A stretch of DNA of 64,000 bases from Typha latifolia (taxonomy: Eukaryota > Streptophyta > Magnoliopsida > Poales > Typhaceae): positions 20,796,704 to 20,860,703 of the forward strand of contig CM034099.1 in NCBI GenBank assembly GCA_019914945.1, in the 5' to 3' direction. The translations under genes and the position numbers were made by a program. The number at the start of each line of letters is the position of its first letter. The first letter of the stretch is position 1. Of the stretch, positions 61,371-64,000 are shown one piece after another. Below the pieces are notes generated by a model, which made no database searches, had not been told where the DNA came from, and saw only the letters and a list, made by a program, of their open reading frames with translations.

Positions 61371-61490
61371 ATTTAATTATTTCGATCACATCTGCTCAAA
61401 TTTTATGTGGTCAGAATCGTCAAATATAGCATTTAATTACTTCGATCATATCCGCTCAAATTTTATATGATCAAAGTCGTCAAATATTTG
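61371..61490. repeat. 60-bp tandem duplication
   Basis: 61371-61430 and 61431-61490 are head-to-tail copies of equal length sharing ATTTAATTA.TTCGATCA, CCGCTCAAATTTTAT or its variant, and TCGTCAAATAT, with scattered transitions. Confidence 0.85.
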
Positions 61491-62010
61491 TGATCAATAC
61501 ATTAACAATACGATGTGCTCACAAATAATGGGCAGCCCAAACATATATTGATACTTTGGAAGAAGCAAAGTTATCTACGTAAGTGGACTTAGGTATTGTT
61601 TATAGATGACCTAAGCTTAATACTTAGGATAAAACCTTATACTATGTAAACCCAATCAATCAAAGTTTGGTGTAAGCTCAAAATAAAAGTAATATTGTTT
61701 TATACGGTTGAGAGTTAAGCCAGCACACAGATTAAGCTAAACATGATTATAGGTTAGTTAGTATCAATAAAGTGAGAAGCTTACCTGTCAAATTTAAAGA
61801 TCAAAGAACAAACAAAGAGGAAATAAAAAAGAAATAAAAAGAAGAAGAAGAGGAAGAAGAAGAAGAAGATGGTAGTGGACAAAATGATAGTGAACCAAAG
61901 GCTGATGCAAGAATGACAATGACCCCAGAAGCCACTTTCTTCCTCTCCCTTGTCCAGGAATATGTTCTTCCAAATGTGAAAGGCATCACATGCCAATGAC
62001 TTTGTCTCCC

Positions 62011-62040
62011 TTCTTCTTCTTCTTCTTCTTCTTCTTCTTC
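62011..62040. repeat. (TTC)10 microsatellite
   Basis: Ten TTC units, with a purine GAA/AGA run at about 61841-61869 as a potential inverted partner 140 bp away. Confidence 0.9.
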
Positions 62041-63172
62041 TACTACTACATTTATTTCACCCACTCCTCCAAGATTCATATCTCACACGCTTTTCCTAGC
62101 AATTAAATTGCGTGCTCCAGTGAAACATCAAACCAAGGAATAGAAACCCAGGCACTATTTTTTTAACGAGAGATCGATTTTATGTGAGGATTTCTTTTGA
62201 AAGGAAGGTGTGTGAAGAAGGGAGGATGAGAACAAAAGAGATGAGGCCTGGGGTTGGTTTTGGGTGGTTCCACCTTTTGCCTTATCATTTTGCCAAGTGG
62301 GATGAGCAATAAAAGAAGCCCATAGTGGGGAGAACATGGGGCCTGACAGATAAGCCTGCAGGGATTCCAGATGCTTCTTCCCGTATTGGGGTCCATTTCT
62401 TATCCTTTTTGAGTGTAATTCAAGCCTCTTCAAGTCAAACCTTTCACTTCATTGTTGCACTCCACTTGTTATACAAGTCTTTGCATTAATAAGAATATTT
62501 TAGAGCAAATTTTTAAGTTCAAGGTTTAGATATTTTTGGCCCCTGAGAATGAGATTGCCAAGTTTGTGATGATGGTAGGAGCCAACAATTCGTTTCTACA
62601 GAAAACTACATGGAGATGAGTGACTAGCAACTCATCTGAAAGGGTTATTATTGCTTTTGAGTTCAAGATACAAATTTTAGCATGCCAATTGTTTAGATTT
62701 ATGAGCATAAGGAGGAGTTGTGCGAGAGGTGCAAAATCTACTTGGTATGATGCCTCCCCAATTTCCTAGAGACCCTAGAAAAGAGTTTCTAGAAATAATA
62801 TTAGTTGAATTGGCTCCTCATCAAAACCAAACATTAAAAACATGCACCATAAAGAATAGTACTCATAACAGAATAGATCACATAATTACAAAGCTTAAAG
62901 GACACTTACAATTACACCAAAAACATAACAATATTTCCTAGTTACATAACTCACTGGTGATGCTAAGAAAAAATGAGCAGCATACCAGGAGGAGAGATAA
63001 TTAATAAGGAAGACATACAATGAAGACACTAACAGATTTCCCCCCACTTCTACCTAAAACCTCTTCCAATAGCTGAGCAAATGTCTAAAATCCCACTTGC
63101 ACTCGCCACTGGAGTAATAATAATACTAAACATAATAACAACACAAACACAAACTATTTTATATATACTAAT

Positions 63173-64000
63173 CTACGAGAGAATCGAATCCCAGTCGATC
63201 TCCCAAGATGGATACTTGCGCAGCACAAAGCTCTCGGATTCATCCCACGGCACCTCACTGAAGTCCAGATTCTGCATCTCCGACGCCGGGGACGACCCCG
63301 ACGACGAGTCCTCGCCCTCGGAGGAGACCTCAGACTCGGGCAAGGGTTCGCCGCCGGAGGGGGCGGGGTCGGCGGCCTTCTTGGAGGAGGAATTGGTAAG
63401 AGCGGCCGTCCCCTGTTTCGACGAATTGGCCAAGCTCTGGCAAATGGCTTGGAGCTTCGCGTCCACAGAGGAGGGCAGAGGACCGGCGCCGACGTTACTG
63501 TGCCGGAGGTTTGGGAAGTTGAGCCGCGCGAAGTCACCGCGGAGCTTGAATGCGGCCTGGTCGTAGGCCAGCGCGGCCTCCTCGGCGGTGTCGAACGTAC
63601 CGAGCCAGAGGCGCGTCCGGTTCTTGGGCAGGCGGATCTCGGCGACCCACTTGCCCCAGTGGCGCTGCCGGACGCCGCGGTAGAGCTTCGTCGGCTTCGG
63701 CGGCGCCGGAGTTGCCGCCGGCGAAGCGGCGTGCTTCATCGCCTGCGGCCTCGGGCCGAGGAAGCGGTGGTGGGGTTGGTTCTGCAACTGCCTAAGGCTC
63801 TGCTGCTGCTGCTGCTGCTGCTGGAAATGGAATTGATATTGGATTTGCTGGATTTGAGCAGGACTAAGATGGGTGAGCCCAATTGGGTTCAGGCGATCCA
63901 GGGGAAGGAAGCCATGGGGGACCATGTTGGTAGTAGTGGATGTGGAGGGGGAGGAATAGTCCAAGATGGCATTTTGATGAGTGAAGGATGGAGTATAGGT
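63173..64000 (-). CDS. RAP2-4: AP2/ERF transcription factor, RAP2.4-like (5' end beyond window)
   Basis: The frame is open from the window edge to a stop at 63173, giving 275 visible residues. No convincing start is seen, since family members have a longer N-terminus, so the gene is cut at its 5' end. An AP2 domain is encoded at about 63512-63685: [20 protein letters not shown], then [34 protein letters not shown]. Val at AP2 position 14 class and the [10 protein letters not shown] form put it in the DREB A-6/group I set with RAP2.4. Flanks support this: [13 protein letters not shown] before a polyglutamine run, [14 protein letters not shown] after the domain, and the C-terminal [12 protein letters not shown]. 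These nuclear factors bind GCC/DRE elements and act in drought, light and ethylene responses. Coding GC is far higher than the flanks. Confidence 0.93.
   Translation of the reverse strand, partial: TYTPSFTHQNAILDYSSPSTSTTTNMVPHGFLPLDRLNPIGLTHLSPAQIQQIQYQFHFQQQQQQQQSLRQLQNQPHHRFLGPRPQAMKHAASPAATPAPPKPTKLYRGVRQRHWGKWVAEIRLPKNRTRLWLGTFDTAEEAALAYDQAAFKLRGDFARLNFPNLRHSNVGAGPLPSSVDAKLQAICQSLANSSKQGTAALTNSSSKKAADPAPSGGEPLPESEVSSEGEDSSSGSSPASEMQNLDFSEVPWDESESFVLRKYPSWEIDWDSILS

Larger units (their letters stand above)
54754..63172. other. Long intergenic region
   Basis: These 8.4 kb lie between TPP and the ERF gene. The first 300 bases are the TPP leader and promoter. The remainder is AT-rich with (TA)n runs at 56942-56999 and 57361-57392, a GTATGCA heptamer repeat at 58051-58078, a 60-bp tandem duplication at 61371-61490, and GAA and TTC runs near 61840 and 62011. 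I find no convincing gene. The last few hundred bases before 63172 are the 3' flank of the ERF gene. Confidence 0.6.

Overview
The window is nuclear DNA from a flowering plant. It holds long, AT-rich, repeat-laden intergenic stretches and multi-exon genes with plant-type GT-AG introns. The proteins belong to plant families: VQ, AP2/ERF, DUF4057, trehalose-6-phosphate phosphatase, and an ERD7-type senescence protein. Protein style, many (AT)n and (GA)n microsatellites and low gene density would suit a non-grass monocot such as a palm, but this is an impression and the species cannot be fixed from the sequence alone.

Layout. 1-3.8 kb is gene-free, with a decayed Ty3/gypsy integrase tail and an imperfect tandem duplication. 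3.85-7.28 kb (+) is a five-exon DUF4057 gene with a MITE-like element in its last intron. 9.38-15.32 kb (+) is an eleven-exon CD2BP2/Lin1-like spliceosome factor ending in an OCRE motif. 15.8-16.3 kb is a non-autonomous hAT-like transposon with an 8-bp target duplication. 18.7-20.9 kb and 22.2-25.3 kb (-) are two tandem three-exon major-facilitator transporters of the Arabidopsis UNE2 type. 30.7-31.8 kb (-) is a single-exon VQ-motif gene. 37.6-41.1 kb (+) is an HCC2-type SCO protein with a degenerate copper site. 42.6-43.6 kb (-) is a single-exon plant-specific gene of unknown function. 45.6-46.6 kb (-) is a divergent ERD7/senescence-domain gene. 47.6-48.1 kb (+) is an orphan hydrophobic-plus-acidic ORF. 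52.5-54.8 kb (-) is an eleven-exon trehalose-6-phosphate phosphatase with two probable GC-AG introns and a palindromic double G-box upstream. 63.2 kb to the window end (-) is a RAP2.4-like AP2/ERF gene cut by the window edge.

How they fit. From about 18.7 kb to the end, the set UNE2-like, VQ, HCC2, At1g78110-like, TPP and RAP2.4-like ERF matches, from memory of Arabidopsis locus numbers, neighbourhoods at At1g78080-78130, At1g22190-22230 and At4g39720-39780. The right two thirds therefore look like an ancient conserved microsyntenic block. Trehalose-phosphate signalling (TPP), stress transcription (RAP2.4-like ERF), VQ regulation and an ERD7-like dehydration protein sit together, but co-regulation is only a hypothesis. 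No rRNA, tRNA, CRISPR array or organellar insertion was recognised.
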